In this document: in pieces, positions 42,877 to 56,400 of the stretch | How positions within the stretch are numbered: the first letter of the stretch is position 1 | How the letters are laid out: every line of letters begins with the position of its first letter | Source: Acanthopleura granulata | Taxonomy: Eukaryota > Mollusca > Polyplacophora > Chitonida > Chitonidae | DNA length: 64,000 nucleotides | NCBI GenBank assembly: GCA_016165875.1 | Contig: JABBOT010000014.1 | Span: 9,533,489-9,597,488 of the forward strand | Direction: 5' to 3' | Made by a program: the position numbers and the translations under genes | The notes under the pieces: generated by a model | Told to the model about the DNA's origin: nothing | Databases searched by the model: none | The model's input: the letters and a program-made list of their open reading frames with translations, nothing else

Positions 42877-43578
42877 CAAAGATTCTGCAGCGTTGGGATT
42901 ATCTGGAATGATGCCATCCACTCTGCTTTATCGAGCTTCCACCTAGCTACACGTTCTAAAGAATTAGAAGTGAGATGCTGTAGGATAATAGGAAAATGGT
43001 CACTACCACAAAGATCATTACGCACCTTCCAAGAAAAATCCAGGAGAAGTGATGGATCGGTGATAGTGGGATCGATAGCAGAATATGAGCCATTACCTGG
43101 ATGTAAATAGGTATTAGAATCGTCATTGAAATAACAGTGCAACTTTAGATAAGAAATCCTCTAGTATTTTACCCTTATCATATAAGGGGGCTATGGGCAT
43201 TAATATTTCCCATAATTATGAAGGGAGTGGGCAGTTGGTCTTCTAAACTATGCAACTGCGACAAGGACAAAGAAGAATGAGGAACATAACTGAAAACAAA
43301 GTGTTTGTTTCCGATAAGGAAACACGGACGGCCACACGACTATGAATACCACTATTGGCAAAGATAGAGGAGCCGCCACAAGCTCGCTCTTCTTCATTAC
43401 AGTAAGTGCTACGAAGTGTATAATTATTAAGATATATTTTATCTTTGTCAGATGTCTTCAGGCCAGCTTCCTGAAGACACAGGGCAACTTGATTTAAAGA
43501 TTGAACTGGCTTTACTTCAATAAAATTAACCTTCAGACCTCGACAATTCCACTGTGTAACTTTGTCTAAGGAAGACAT
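42877..43578 (-). pseudogene. LINE ORF2 endonuclease fragment
   Basis: MSSLDKVTQWNCRGLKVNF, LCLQEAGLKTSDKDKI and VRVSLSETNTLFSV precede breaks near 43260-43140; then NDDSNTYLHPGNGSY, DLCGSDHFPIILQHL and WKLDKAEWMA. Homologous to the N-terminus of the ORF2 at 23044; ends where piggyBac 3 begins. Confidence 0.85.
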
Positions 43579-43586
43579 TATGGAGG

Positions 43587-44350
43587 GAGGCGTATGGGAG
43601 ATTTATGTCTGGACCGAGGACGGCTCTTTTCGGGGGACCTACTAGATCTCTCCTATGCAGATGATGTATCCATCACGTATGCACCCAAAGTTGAAGGACC
43701 AACATCCTCCAACGATCCAGATTTCCTGAAAGTTTGGATAGGGTCCCTAGTGGCCTTAGAGGGACGCTCTGGGGCGACTAGGTTTATCCCTTTTCTAATC
43801 CTTACCAGCTTTCAATTTTTCACCCCCACAATTCTGTGCAGAATCAACGGGTTTATTACATTTTGATTTTTTCGGAGATGATATTTGATCATCTGATCGA
43901 ATCAGGTAAAGTAGCAGGCTTTTGAGTAAAATTTATGTCGGTTTGTGAAGATGAGGTGGCTGTTTTGGTATTAGTGTCTCTTGCTGCTCTGTACCAGTGG
44001 GCCAAGTAAGAGATGTTTGGACCCCCACTGAAAGGGAGGGTTTCTTGACGGCATTGGTATATGTAGATTTCGGGAGGCCATCCATGGCAGAGACCAGGCG
44101 CTTGGCTTCTTAATGTGACAAATTATTTTTACATTTTAAGGTTGTAATTTCTTTTTCTTTCTGAAAGACAGGACAGTCCTTGGAGGAGGCCATGCGGGCT
44201 TCGCTGCAACTGAAAAATTTTATTGTGTTCTTGTGCAGTCGAAGCCCGCATGAGCTGCATCCGCACACCTATTTATCGCGGCATTGTCCCTTGCCATGGC
44301 CAAACCCCAGGTCGGGTTAGAAAAAACAATGTCACCCGCACACTGTAGGG
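43587..44350 (-). pseudogene. LINE ORF1 remnant
   Basis: Minus-strand fragments match the ORF1 tail (SSKK-KSKSKPLK-like and GRSRSSPEKSRPRS-like runs) and a damaged zinc-knuckle region near 44210-44290. Many stops and frameshifts. Confidence 0.65.
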
Positions 44351-44743
44351 CCCAATATATATAGATGTTCATTTTCGGTTTTCGGTGAGCAGCCGACTGA
44401 TCGGAGCGGGCCATCCGACAGCCCGTCTTTGGAGAAGTAAGGGCCGAAGTGGACTGTTGGGCATGAGGATCTCGCAAGATCAACCCGCCCTCAGCCACCA
44501 GGTCCCCGTCCTCCCCCATCATGGGGCGCCACCCACGGCAAACAGGTTGCCCCTTTTAGTCGCCTTGTACGACAAGCCCGGGAGGAGGCTGTGGAAGTAT
44601 TCTATTCAGCGGAACCACATGGGAGAGCCCTAGGTTAGTCGCCTCGCACGACAAGCTCGACTAGAGAACTGTCACACAATTAGTTGAAATTTCACTCTCA
44701 GGAGTGTCGGACTCTCCTTTCACTCTCAGGAACCCCACGGGGG

Positions 44744-46660
44744 TGTTCATAAGGATTATCCAGACAACATTGATATCGAAACTGCAATCAATCAGTTTGT
44801 TGAACTCTCAGACTACAGGCAGTCAATCTTTGGAAAGTACTGATAGCCTAAATCGATCGGCAAGCAATTATACCAGCGTAATTATTTCAACAAATTGTGA
44901 CACTGATGCGTCCACTCAATGGAAACCTGTGTCAGAAAAGAGTCAGTTTCTGACGTGCGAATACCAGCCCTTGTATGTCCGGTTCTCCGACTCGTTCTGT
45001 CTTTTCAATATACTACATTACTATTATATAGTTGGTTTCATGGGCAGCAACTTGCACACCAAGCTGCAAAATATAGTAGGCCTACCACAACGTCATGGCC
45101 ATAAATACGCAGTGGAGGTTATTGACTTCATACGCATTTGGAGTAAAAGAAAACACAATCTGCATTTATTTATAGGAGCTGGATAATTTGTCTTCACTCT
45201 TGTTCTGCTTCGTTTTCATTTTTTCTTTTTTTTTTTTTTTTGTTGCTGAAATTATTGCCCCAACTATGGTCGGGGCGGTTCCGCCGCCCATGAGAATTTA
45301 TATTTGGTTTTGATGGATTCTGTTCCTGGGGTTTTGTGGTATGTATTGTTAGCTCATCTGTATATGCCTGTACAATGTTAGAGTGACCTTTCCCAGTGAG
45401 ATTGTGATTCTAGGTCTTGAGACTCTCTTGAGACACAGCTAAATATAATCTGATGAAGAGCACATCAAAGGATGGCTGGTTATGAAATATATAATCCGCT
45501 TATATTTATCAAGTTTATCAATGATATTCTAATGCTCTGAGAATTATTAAAGTACCTAAGTTAAGGGTTGCTATGGGTTAAAAGTTCAAATATCGTTTGA
45601 ACAAGCCGCTGATCTAACGGGTTTGTTTACTACACCTATCTCTAAGTAGACTGTGTCTCTCAAGATATGAAATCAAGGGAGATTGTTGGTAAACATATTT
45701 AGATATGAAATGTGTGTAGAAGATGAACTTGATTCGTAATAAAAAGGACAATTCCATCTGTGTCTCCCTACAGGGGGTTCCTGTATCATAAGTTTCAGGG
45801 CAACACTGAGCCGAGTCTGGAGAGTTCAATAGGGTACATGTAAAGTCGTCACTGATCCGTTTCTCGTGACAAGCCTTCTCCAGTGCTAAAGAATACAAAT
45901 ACCCCATTGGCGAGCTTGCCAGGATACCCTTGACGAAACGACACACCAGGCAAGATGTTTGACGCGGTACGAGTATCAGACCTCAAGCCCATCAAGGAAA
46001 GCGTGACCCAGCTATAAATTGCGAAAACGCCTGCCTATTTCAGTGCAAAAGAAAACGGATCTCCAAAAGTTTACAAATAGTGTGACGACAACACAAATCC
46101 ACGCACTAGAAAGTCGCCTTGCCGTGCAAGTACCAATCGTGATTGCAGAGAACACCCCTTCAACAGGTGTGAAACGTAAAAGACAACACGCCGATGATGA
46201 CAACATGCAGCCATCTACCAATTTTACATCTTTCCAACAACAATCAGACACCGTCCAACTGACACGTTTCACCTTACGCTATTCCCCCGATAGAGTGCGA
46301 TACGACTACTCCGCCTCATCCAGAGGACAGTCTCATTTTCGTTTTTTTATGGTCATCGAATACCTTAACACTGACTTACTGTCAAAACCATATTGACTTT
46401 TACTACACTTCGTAAATTAATTTCAACTATGGTTAATTTCATAATATACATGTAGTTTGCTTTGCGCGCATCATGTCAAAATAACATTTCTTGGTATATT
46501 CTATTTGTCATGTACAGTTCAAACATCGATGGAAAGAGTTAGCAACTTTACAAATCCTTTGTTAAATACTGCAGCAAGTTTACATCAGAGATTTGTACAC
46601 CCAGTTACAAATCAGGATCAACGTTATTGTCTATATAGTTACAAAATCTGCTTCCCCAAC
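44744..46660. other. gene-poor stretch with poly(T)
   Basis: No recognised gene. A poly(T) run lies at about 45223-45241. An open frame at 46019-46396 (125 codons, containing a KRKRQHADDD basic-acidic patch) has no known domain and no clear splice context; it could be chance or an exon of an unknown gene. Confidence 0.45.
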
Positions 46661-46669
46661 CTTGCCTGT

Positions 46670-47420
46670 TGTAAATTGGGTTCACCGACCTAGCAATTCG
46701 GGTGAAAATGATTTGACCCTGTGGCAACTCGGGTCCAACCACTTGACCCCGCTACAACATGGGCCTCAACGATTTGGCCCTCTTACAAATTGGTTTCAAA
46801 TTGGAAATAGGTCTCAATGACCTGATCCAGTTACAAATCGGGTTCAACGACCTCACCCTGCTACAAATCGGGTCCAACGATTTGGCCCAGGTCGTTGAAA
46901 TTAATTTGTAACAAAACCAGGTCGTTGGACCCAATTCGTAAGTTTCAACAACCTAGCCCTGATAAAAATCGGGTTAGTGTTTATGGCCCACTGACAAATC
47001 GGGTTTATGCTGCAAGTTTACATTAGAGATTTGTATACCCAGTTACAAATTGGGATCAACGTTATGGCCTAGTCAGAAAATCGGGTTCACTGACCTGGCC
47101 TGTTGTAAATCGGGTTCACCGACCTGCTAAATCGGTTCCAACTATCTGGCCCTGTTACAAAACCGGGACAAGCGACCTTGTCCGGCTACAATATCCGTAC
47201 AAACGACCTGATCCTGCTGCAAAAACGGTTCAACGGTTTGGCCCTCTTACAAATCGGGTCCAACGACCTGGTTCTGTTACAAATACGTTTCAACAACCTG
47301 ACCCTGATACAAACTGGGTTTAATGTTATGGCACACTTACAAATCGGGTCCAATGACCTTCTTTGTTATGATACAAATCAGGTCCAACGACGTTATTTTG
47401 CAACAAATCTAGTTTAACAA
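46670..47420. repeat. 30-bp minisatellite
   Basis: About 24 imperfect copies of a unit like tcttacaaatcgggtccaac + gacctggttc. The period of 30 is divisible by 3, so repetitive peptides appear in open frames on both strands. Units are diverged and some are inverted in sense around 46890. Confidence 0.85.
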
Positions 47421-50400
47421 CAGTTAGAATTAACAGGAATTAGGATTTATGTATATGTATGTAGTAAAAGCTTCGTTATTATCTTTATCATTATCTTCGT
47501 CAATATCATCTTTGTCGCTTATATTATCATCATTATATAATTATCATTATTAGTATGATCAACCAACTAGGGTCTATAGTTACACTTGATCTTTCTCCTT
47601 TTTTCCGTTACAATCGGGTTTATACATGATATGCACATCCGATCAGTGATGGGTTTTGTATTTACGACAGTATCGCCTGCACAAACAATTAGTTAGCCAC
47701 ACATCGGGTGCCAATGTCGAGAAGATTGCACGGTGATATGACATAAGTATCACAACAACTACAATTGTACAATTACAATGTGGCTACGGATCATACTGGC
47801 TTACGTGTGAGGTATACACTTAAAATGACTTTAGATATTAACAACACAGTTCACACTGTTTAATCGGGAAAGGGCAGAAACTATGCTCTCAGGTGGCGGT
47901 TTATCGAATTGTTGATAAATATGAGAGTCGCTCTGTAACAAAATAAGTCGAAAATAACGGTTTTCGAAGAATCAGAAAATGGTTACATCGATGAGGAGCT
48001 CAGAGATTTGGGAACTCAGTAAGGCAAGCAGCTGCCACCGTTTTGCCTGTCTTGACATGTCAGAAATCTACTTTCAAGCTCTGCGCTAACCTTTCTTCGG
48101 CTGAATGAACCTCTTATACAGGATTTCTACAGTTTATCATTTCCAGCTGCTTTAGCTTATCTTAACCCACTCTACATATACCCACTGATTTTCAAGTAAG
48201 TTTCCTTTTTAAGTTTTGGTGTAGTCATGCAGAGAAATTTTTACTGTTTATCTTAATGTTAATCTTTAATGAATAACTGCGGATGGGTTAACTCCTACCG
48301 TTAGCACAAATAATGCCGCTTTAGACATACAATAGGGGCAATCTCTTCTTGGCTCAATGAAGAGTTAAGCGCTATACCGAGACTTCAATAATAATAAAAA
48401 AAAATTAACGCTTTCCCTCGCCTTACGTGCAGGATTTTATCAGTGAGTGTTTGCCTCGGCCGACTACATTCTCCAAGGTAAAGCCGAGTGTGAGAGATAC
48501 AGATCATGCACACGACCCACTGGAGACAAAAGTGTGTATTGCAAGGTCTGCATGCTGTATGTGGAGTGTGACTGGTCCAAAAAAAAGTATAAAACAAACA
48601 AAAAAAATGTCCCCATAGGCAGGTCTGTACAAAGTTCTTCAGTCACAGCAGCTTAACAGTATTTCAGTTGTTGACTGATGAAATCGTATAGCCTCAGTAT
48701 TGGCTCCATTGTTAAAATGGGAAACGCGTGGAGTCAGCGGTATTAAATGGCTGGTGGAGTGAATTTTCTCAACAAGCGCATTCAGTCCATCTTTCTTCTC
48801 TGTCTAACACTGTGTTGTTCTTCATTCACTGTGCTCAGCTCTGAGCTGCATAATGTAGGTAGTCACAGTATGTAACCTGCATTAAACGCTGGTCAGTTTG
48901 CTCACTAAACTGGCAAGACAGGCTGTTGGCAGTACAGCTGTACCTAGTAACAATATTGTCTGCGTTCACATGATTTAAGTCCGGACGGTACGCGTAGACG
49001 GTTCTGCGCCGTATCAACCAGTCAGACGTGTAAGGCCTCCTATAAACAAAGCCTTCTTCCTCGTTTCGCCTCGCTCCTTTCTCCGCAGTGAGTTTGACGG
49101 GAAGTAAAGCAGCGGTGAAAATTTATCTCCAGCACAACCGCAGCCATTTCATGTCAAACCTCCAGTTCGACACCTTAAGCCACACATGAACACGGTCTAA
49201 TACTTCATCGGTTCTGTCGTCCCCTTGATACTCGTACCAGGCATATTTCAAGGGTGATATAACCAGCGCTCGTCAGCCTGACGCTTTCCCTCTCGCTGAT
49301 CAGCAGATGTCGGGATAAACTGTGTAGAAAAAGCCTTATACACGCTGCTTCCTTGTTCCCGGGCCTGCCAGGCGCTATCGTAACCGCTTTGCTCGGAGTG
49401 GTGTAGGGTCCGGGAACTAGGATATTTCCTCACTGGAGCATCGCGTCACCGACTAGCAGCGCCACCACACAGGAATGCACGAAACTATTGACAGACCACC
49501 GGGTGTCCTGTTCAGTGGAGCCGTGCCCTGGTTAAGATCCTGTTAAGACATTTATAAATTTATCATCTAACTACAAACGAAAATAAATAAATGATACAAA
49601 TACATTTCAGCCGGAGTTTTGTGTCCAGGGTAATGAACCATGCATGTAGTTGACGGAGGAATGTATAACTAGGAACTCTCAACCTGAATGCATTACCATG
49701 CTTACATTATACGGGTGTTTGAAACTGGCATTTCATCTCGGTGTGAGCACTGCACATTCACAGCAATCGGAAAAACATCTGTGAGCCTAATTGGGTTATT
49801 AGTGTGAGAAAGCATGTTCGCTTTGCTGACATTTTGATAGGCTTGGAGCATGTGAACGACTGTTTATATACAATAAAAGGAAAATTATTTGAAACAGCAG
49901 ATATCCAAATTAAGGGTTCCTTAATTGTCAGTTACGTATCTTTGATTCTCAAGGATCTTTGAATGTCATTTGGAAGATAATAGGAGTACAATTGGAATAA
50001 TGCATACAGTTAATAAACTATGAAAAAAAAATTCTCATTTATTATACACCACACGTTTTCATGTCGATACTATAACATTTTAATCAAGGGATGAACATGC
50101 GTAAAATGGGAGTTAGTTATACATGTAGATAGATTCTTATTAATTATACACGATATTTATATTCACTGTTTTGACAGCACTGCCTGATGTTAATCACCCG
50201 TGATCAATATCGACATCGAGACGCCGTTCAGGATAAATGAAAAAGTCGTTATAGGACCCTATATCCACGTGTGTATATAGTTTGCCAATACACCCATGAT
50301 GCTAATCACTTCATAATCGTTCTTGCGAGTATCGGGAGGTAGGGAATACAACAATCATTCAGAAGTTGTTGTCATAAGCAATTGCAGGCCTTGATCGTTC

Positions 50401-51356
50401 CTATCTATATCAGCTTAAATTTAGATCGAGAGATTTGCTGAGATGATTGTTTCTCATGCATGTTTCGGTAATGTAGCATGTTCAAATCTCTATAGGCTAC
50501 ATAAAGCATAATTTGCATAATAATCAGCTTCATTTGCCTATCGATCTCTGCATAGAGCTAATGAAAGCTGCCATATATAAAGTCATGCCTATATATAACA
50601 TTACGTAATATTATCTAAACCCACATCAGTGATATGTAGCATGGAGGACTGAGAAGGGAAACATGCTGTTTCCTTTTTTCTTCTTTTTTGCTTTTTTTTT
50701 TCTTCTTAAGCCTAGTGGCAATGTGGCGTTTGTTTGTGAACACTGTGGTAAAGGGCCAATCTGTGGTTTGGGCGCGGGTGTTTCTCTACAATGGCTAAAC
50801 CCCCAGCTGTCGTTTTGTGATACCTGAGGCGGATCATTGTGGGACACACTCGATCTGCAATCGGCCATTGTATATACCATACCCGGGTCAGTCGTCACAC
50901 TGATGTCATTTCTGTTGACTGAAGATCTGAGTCGCCCTGCATGTCATTTGGCGCCACTATTCCGCGCATTGGCGACTTCGAAGCAGGGGGAGGGTAGGGG
51001 GTATTGACCACTGTTCTGTTGTAACAGTTCCGGACTTATTTCAGTACTACGTTATTCCAGTTTTACCCACATAACAAAGGCAGGGAGGCACATTTGACTA
51101 CACAGGCGTGGATTTCTTCATGTATGTAAGGTATCTTCAGATAGGTCTACTTCACTTTCACTTCACCATCCTTTCACATTCCACTGGATACAATCTGTTT
51201 TTGCTTGTTTCAGATATTAATAGCATTTTCTCACAAAGTTGGCAGATATGAGTGTGTATGTAAATTACGATACTCTGATATTGAGCCAAGTGGGGATGAA
51301 AGGGTTATATACCTGATAACGTGTTTAGCAAACAGTGACATGTAGTCTGTAGACAA
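47421..51356. other. gene-free stretch
   Basis: AT-rich, no coding gene recognised. At 48447-48620 a short Cys-spaced frame (CERYRSCTRPTG, YCKVCMLYVEC) weakly resembles the closing finger of a piggyBac transposase and may be a relic. Confidence 0.45.
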
Positions 51357-51665
51357 GGAATGAATGCTTATTGTTTAACGCCCTACTCAAGAATATTTCA
51401 CTTATACGAAGGCGGTGTCTCCTTGGTGCAGGACGGATTTCCACCGTATCTTTTGTCTGGTGCTGCCTCACCGAGACGACTTGCCGAAGACACCCAAGTC
51501 CCCTCACCCAGTCACATTATACTGACACCGGGCCGACCAGTCCACCCTATATCCTCTTATTGCTGAACGCCTAGCGAGGAAGCAGGATGTACCATTTTTT
51601 AAAGTCTTTGGTATGACCCGACCCAGGTTTAAACCCAGATCTCCCCATCCGAAATGTATATAAGG
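51357..51665 (-). mobile_element. tRNA-derived SINE, minus strand
   Basis: Right part on minus has a box-B-like gggtttaaacc; the body passes gtctcggtgaggcagcacc and the 3' block is gtataagtgaaatattcttg, ending ttgagtagggcgttaaac. Confidence 0.65.
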
Positions 51666-53417
51666 AGAGTGTGCCCTTGAATTCACACCTTTCGCCAGTA
51701 AAAATATATTCTCTGATCGTTGCCAACGTAGAAAGGTGATTGATATCCTCAGTTCTGAATAAAGTTTTCTGTGATGCCAATTAATATTATAAATCTGTGC
51801 TTGTTAAAAATCGTCATGCGCATGTGATGTAAGTTACGAACGCGTGCTTTCAAGATAGGTTATTTGACCAATAAAAACAGTCAAAATATATGGATATACA
51901 TTAATTTGGTCAGCTGTCTCTACATTTAAGCATATCACAAATTTGCACGTCTTGTTTACGGGACTAATCAACTTGGTACTCTCGTCGACAGCTGTATGGC
52001 CGGGTTGTCAACAAAATGACATACACGTGTGATATTTTTCACGTGTCTCTTCCGTCATTACAAAGAAAAAAAAAACACCGATGTAGCCTTTCTTGTCAAT
52101 TTTCTCTGCTTAAATGTATGAAGGCCCTAATTTAAATTTAGCTTGTACATGTTCAGACAGTTATTGCCACCGCTGTGTGTGTGTGTGTTTGGTTTGAGCT
52201 GTTCCAATTATATCACTAACCAAGATTCCCCGAGCAAACCACTTGGGTCACGTGATGTTATTTTACCGGAAGTTGTGGATCGATCAAATTCGTTGTCGTC
52301 GGCGGTGACTTTCTTTACACAGATATAGTTTGTGCTCAGCTGTATCAGTGTCAGTACTTCTATGTAAGAGCATCTCAAGCTTTATTGCTGCTTTTCCCAG
52401 CAAGATGTTTTAATATGTCTCTTTGTAATTTGTTGCACTATGACAGCAGTGAATGTGTGACGACATTTGGCAACCCAATAATGAAACTTGAAGGTTAGGG
52501 TCAGTAAAGAACTATATCATGATAGAGGGAGAGCTACAGGGAGAGAGCGGTGTGCGAATAACCCGAATTTGCATTGCGCAGTGTCGACGTAACACTAGTT
52601 TGGACGAGATTAGTTGCCATAGTGTACCTCTCGCTTTTTCGAGTGGCGCATAGGCATAAGTTACTCTCTGTTTCGTGTTCTAAAATGTCGCTCTTCTTAT
52701 TAAGGTCTTTTATCGATAAATATCTTAAAAAATAAGCCATGCAACCATCCAGAAGTTGCATAGAAAATCACCGGCGTGTATACGGACTTCCCTGTACCAA
52801 AAAAATCCCACTCACGAACTCGTTTTTTCTCTATGTTGCTTTTTTTTTTGACCATATTTCACATAGGTAGTAGCAGCGCACACTAGGTCATGTGACTTAA
52901 GCTCTCCGGTTGTTGTCGTGAGAGGTCAACAGCTCACACATGTAAACAAACAAATAAGGGTTGACAAACTGTATCAGTTGTGGATTACTTTCCCTAACAG
53001 ACCAGCAGGAGTGAGTTGATAACAGATCGTATAATTATCGCCCAAATATGAGACAGATGTACAAATGAGATGGCTGAGGTCACAACCTTAATGCTGGCCG
53101 CCGTCCTATAAATGTAATGTTCTTCAGTACGGTGTCAAACACGAATGAAATAAATAGATCAATCGATTGATTATGTAAACAGTTTGGTATAAACTTAATC
53201 AAGTCTTGCCTGGCTGGCAGAATGCATGGTCTGCGGGAGACCACAAATCATTGGTATTCAAAGTTATCACTAATTTCAGGTAGAATTTGGCAGAAGGTTT
53301 TTCCGTCTGTGCGACTCCAATCTTTTTGAAACGTGAACATATTTTTTTGTGTTTTCTGCAGGAGAGATGACAAAGAGGCCCTAATATGTGATCTAATATC
53401 TTCCATATTCTCCCAAA
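51666..53417. other. region upstream of DNAJC28
   Basis: A SINE 3' piece lies at 53080-53160 (ctggccgccgtcctataaat). A minus-strand frame at 53248-53436 (62 codons) is compositionally protein-like and starts beside the DNAJC28 ATG; it might be a divergent neighbour's exon. Otherwise nothing seen. Confidence 0.35.
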
Positions 53418-56400
53418 ATGCTGAGTCATTTTGCAAAACCCGCTTGCCTTCTTAGTCACAGAGCCTCTTGTGCTCGGCCTGAGTTACTACAGCTGACTAA
53501 ACATGGCCCCCTGGGGACCCATACCTCAAACGTGCACACTAGGGCCAGCCTTGGGGTTGGGGTCAAACTGCAGGACCCCGTGGCAGACTGTTATGCAATG
53601 CTGAATCTGCGAGAAGGATGTAATGCCGCTCAGCTAAAGGATGCTTACATCCGCATGGCCAAAGTCTATCACCCAGATAGTGGCTCTGCAAACGCGGATC
53701 CGGCCAAATTTTCTAAGCTTCAAGAAGCGTACAGGACATTAAAGGTATGTGCTGAGTTTGTGTAATGGAGCTTTTTGTTTCATACTCTGCGGATGTACGT
53801 GCGAAGGTAGGCCAGGATCCTGCCGATGGTCATTGGTTTCCCGCGGACTTTGCCATCTTTCCTCCCACCATAATGCTGGCCGCCATCGTATAAGTGAAAT
53901 ATTCTTGAGCACAACGTAAAACACCAATCAAATAAGTAGATAAATTTATTTCATACATTATTTAACAGTATGTTGAGAAATTTCACCTTATCAACATATC
54001 AACAATTGAGACGTGATTGAACTTTTAACATTCAATAATTTAACAATATACTTAAAAATTTCACTGCACATTAGAACAATCAAAACATAATGAGTATGTT
54101 GAGAAAGTCAACAATTTAACAGTATTTTGGGAAAGTTTACCCAGTTTTGGTTTATTAGTTGAGTAAATTTAAAAGCACTTTACCCACTCCTTCTCTCCTA
54201 AGAAAGAAAATATTGTGAAACAAAGGGAAAAAACAAAGGTGAAGAACTGCATGTAAGGAACTGTGCATCTTCTGGTTGATATTCTACATGCAGTGGTTGC
54301 TTTTCAGCAGCTGTGGTTTGAAACCCCCATGATTAGTAGGGGAGGGTTTGTGAAATACTCTGCTTTGCAAAGTAAATCATATTACCTTGCAATCAGTTAT
54401 GGCACTTGCACTACACATGTTTTCACCTCTCTGCAGTGTCCCAAGCACTTATTTATAGCTTTTCCTGTTATATCAGGCATCAAAGTTAACAGCAAAACGT
54501 CTTCAGCCAATGGGACCATTGTCCTTTGAAACCTAGAGGTCCTCCTCAAAATTAGCTGCTTCTTCAGAAAAATAAAGGAAAACTTAATTTTGGACAAGCC
54601 ATGTTATTTCACATCAGTACATGCGACTGCAAAACAAAGAAGTTTTCCCTTATAATTATATGTTGTTCCCTTGTGTTTGTTAGGAGAGACTGGTCGAAGC
54701 AGGAGAAGGTACGGATGTAGAAATGGAAGAACCAGAGATTGTTTTTGACATTCGCCATACAGCCCCGCAGCACAGACAGTACCTCAACTTTGAGGTCAGT
54801 CTAGGAGTTTCCTTTCAGACAGCTACATGCGTCAAAGTCTAACCTTTGACGAAGACCACTTGTCTTCCAGGAGTATGGAACCACCTTGGAGACTTGATGG
54901 TTAGAGAGCCCGCCTCGGTAGATCAGGGATCAAACCCGGGTCAGGTCACACCAGAGGCTTTAAAAAGCACTGGTTGCTGCCTTGCTTTGCGCTCAGTACT
55001 GAGAGATAAGAACAAGGAAATAAGATTGGTCAGCCAGGTGTTAGTATAATGATTGGGTTAGATGTCATGTCTGGTGTCTTCGGCATGATGCTCAAGTGGC
55101 AGCATAACTTTGTTGACATGGACTGGGCTTGCCACAAGAAGACACAATATATATATATATATATATATATATACATGCTAAGGACTCCTCATCATCATAA
55201 GACTGAAAAAGCATTTAGCATGACGTTAAACTCAAGCACACACTCACAAAACCCAACAGTATGGTGTGCAAGTGTTTCCTCGCGTGTGGGAAAGTTTGTT
55301 GTTTACTTCCCCCAATATAGATTTGGGCATCGCCTGGGCAATCTGATATGTCGTGCATAAGCTTGTGAAAGCTATTCCAGGTATGAGAAAAGTAAACTGA
55401 ATACTTGAACAGAACTTAAAAAGCTGCTTTGGTGTCAAAACGTCTGTGTCTTAAAAGCAAGCTGAATTGATAAAGACTGGGATAGCCTGAATTGCTTTCC
55501 TAAATTAAAGCCGATACTGTACGTTTCGTCAGTATACGGAAACAAAATATTTCTCTCGCTTCTACTTTGCCTGGTGTGACGTCAGCCACAAACACAGGAC
55601 GTCATCATTTGCTGACATGTATACACATGTCGCTGCGCGCTCAAACGCTTTTGACGACATCCCAGCAAAAATGCCTTCCTCAACGTCACATCTGCCTAAT
55701 TTGACGTCATACAAGGAATTTTATCATGTCACATCAGGAAAATTTACGGATACAGGCGAAGATTTTGTTTTTCAAGGAATCTTCAGTGATATGGGTTAAA
55801 TAGTGTTCTTCATCAAAATCCTTTGGAAACATGGAAACAGGCTTACTCTGTAGGATTTCTTTCATATCACCGCAATATTTCCATGCAGTTTGTATTCTGA
55901 CCAGAGTGGCATTTTAAACCATCTGCCAAATGGTTCATAAATAATTTGAGTGTGATGTATTGTTTGAAAGGTGTAACCAAGGTGGTAAAAAAAGCTGTCT
56001 CTGTAGTAATGTCAGTGTGACGCATTGTTTGAAGGGTGTAACCGAGGTAGTATCAATAGCTGTCTCTGTGGTAATTTCAGTGTGACGCATTGTTTGAAAG
56101 GTGTAACCGAGGTGGTATCAAAAGCTGTCTCTGTGGTAATTTCAGTGTGACGCATTGTTTGAAAGGTGTAACCGAGGTGGTATCAATAACTGTCTCTGTG
56201 GTAATTTCAATAGAAGTGATTGCAGTATGTGTCAGATATGAACACATTCCTGGTGTGTCATTGAATAAAGTATGTTGGACATCAAGTATACGTAAGGCAG
56301 TGTTGGTGGAATGATGTCATAAGTGATTTACAGCTTAGTGGCATTCTGAAACAGCTGGAATTTTTTTTTGTCCAAGACTTGCCAAAGGTGTATTTATGCC

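Larger units (their letters stand above)
42877..44743 (-). mobile_element. LINE 5' half (5' UTR, ORF1, endonuclease), cut by piggyBac 3
   Basis: On minus the 5' end cccccgtggggtt is at 44743. 5' UTR words match 21095-21420 (agtcgccttgtacgacaag, gatcctggtgg-like). ORF1 follows to 43587 and ORF2 from 43578 to 42877. RT and RNase H are missing. Confidence 0.85.

Noticed and set aside
46670..47420. CRISPR-like array
   Set aside because: Repeats are adjacent and imperfect with no unique spacers, and the DNA is animal.
48427..48656. Cys-rich zinc-finger gene
   Set aside because: Only one short piece with uneven Cys spacing; at most a transposase relic.
50626..50898. 90-codon minus-strand frame
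   Set aside because: Ends in a Lys run from poly(T) and has no domain or exon structure.
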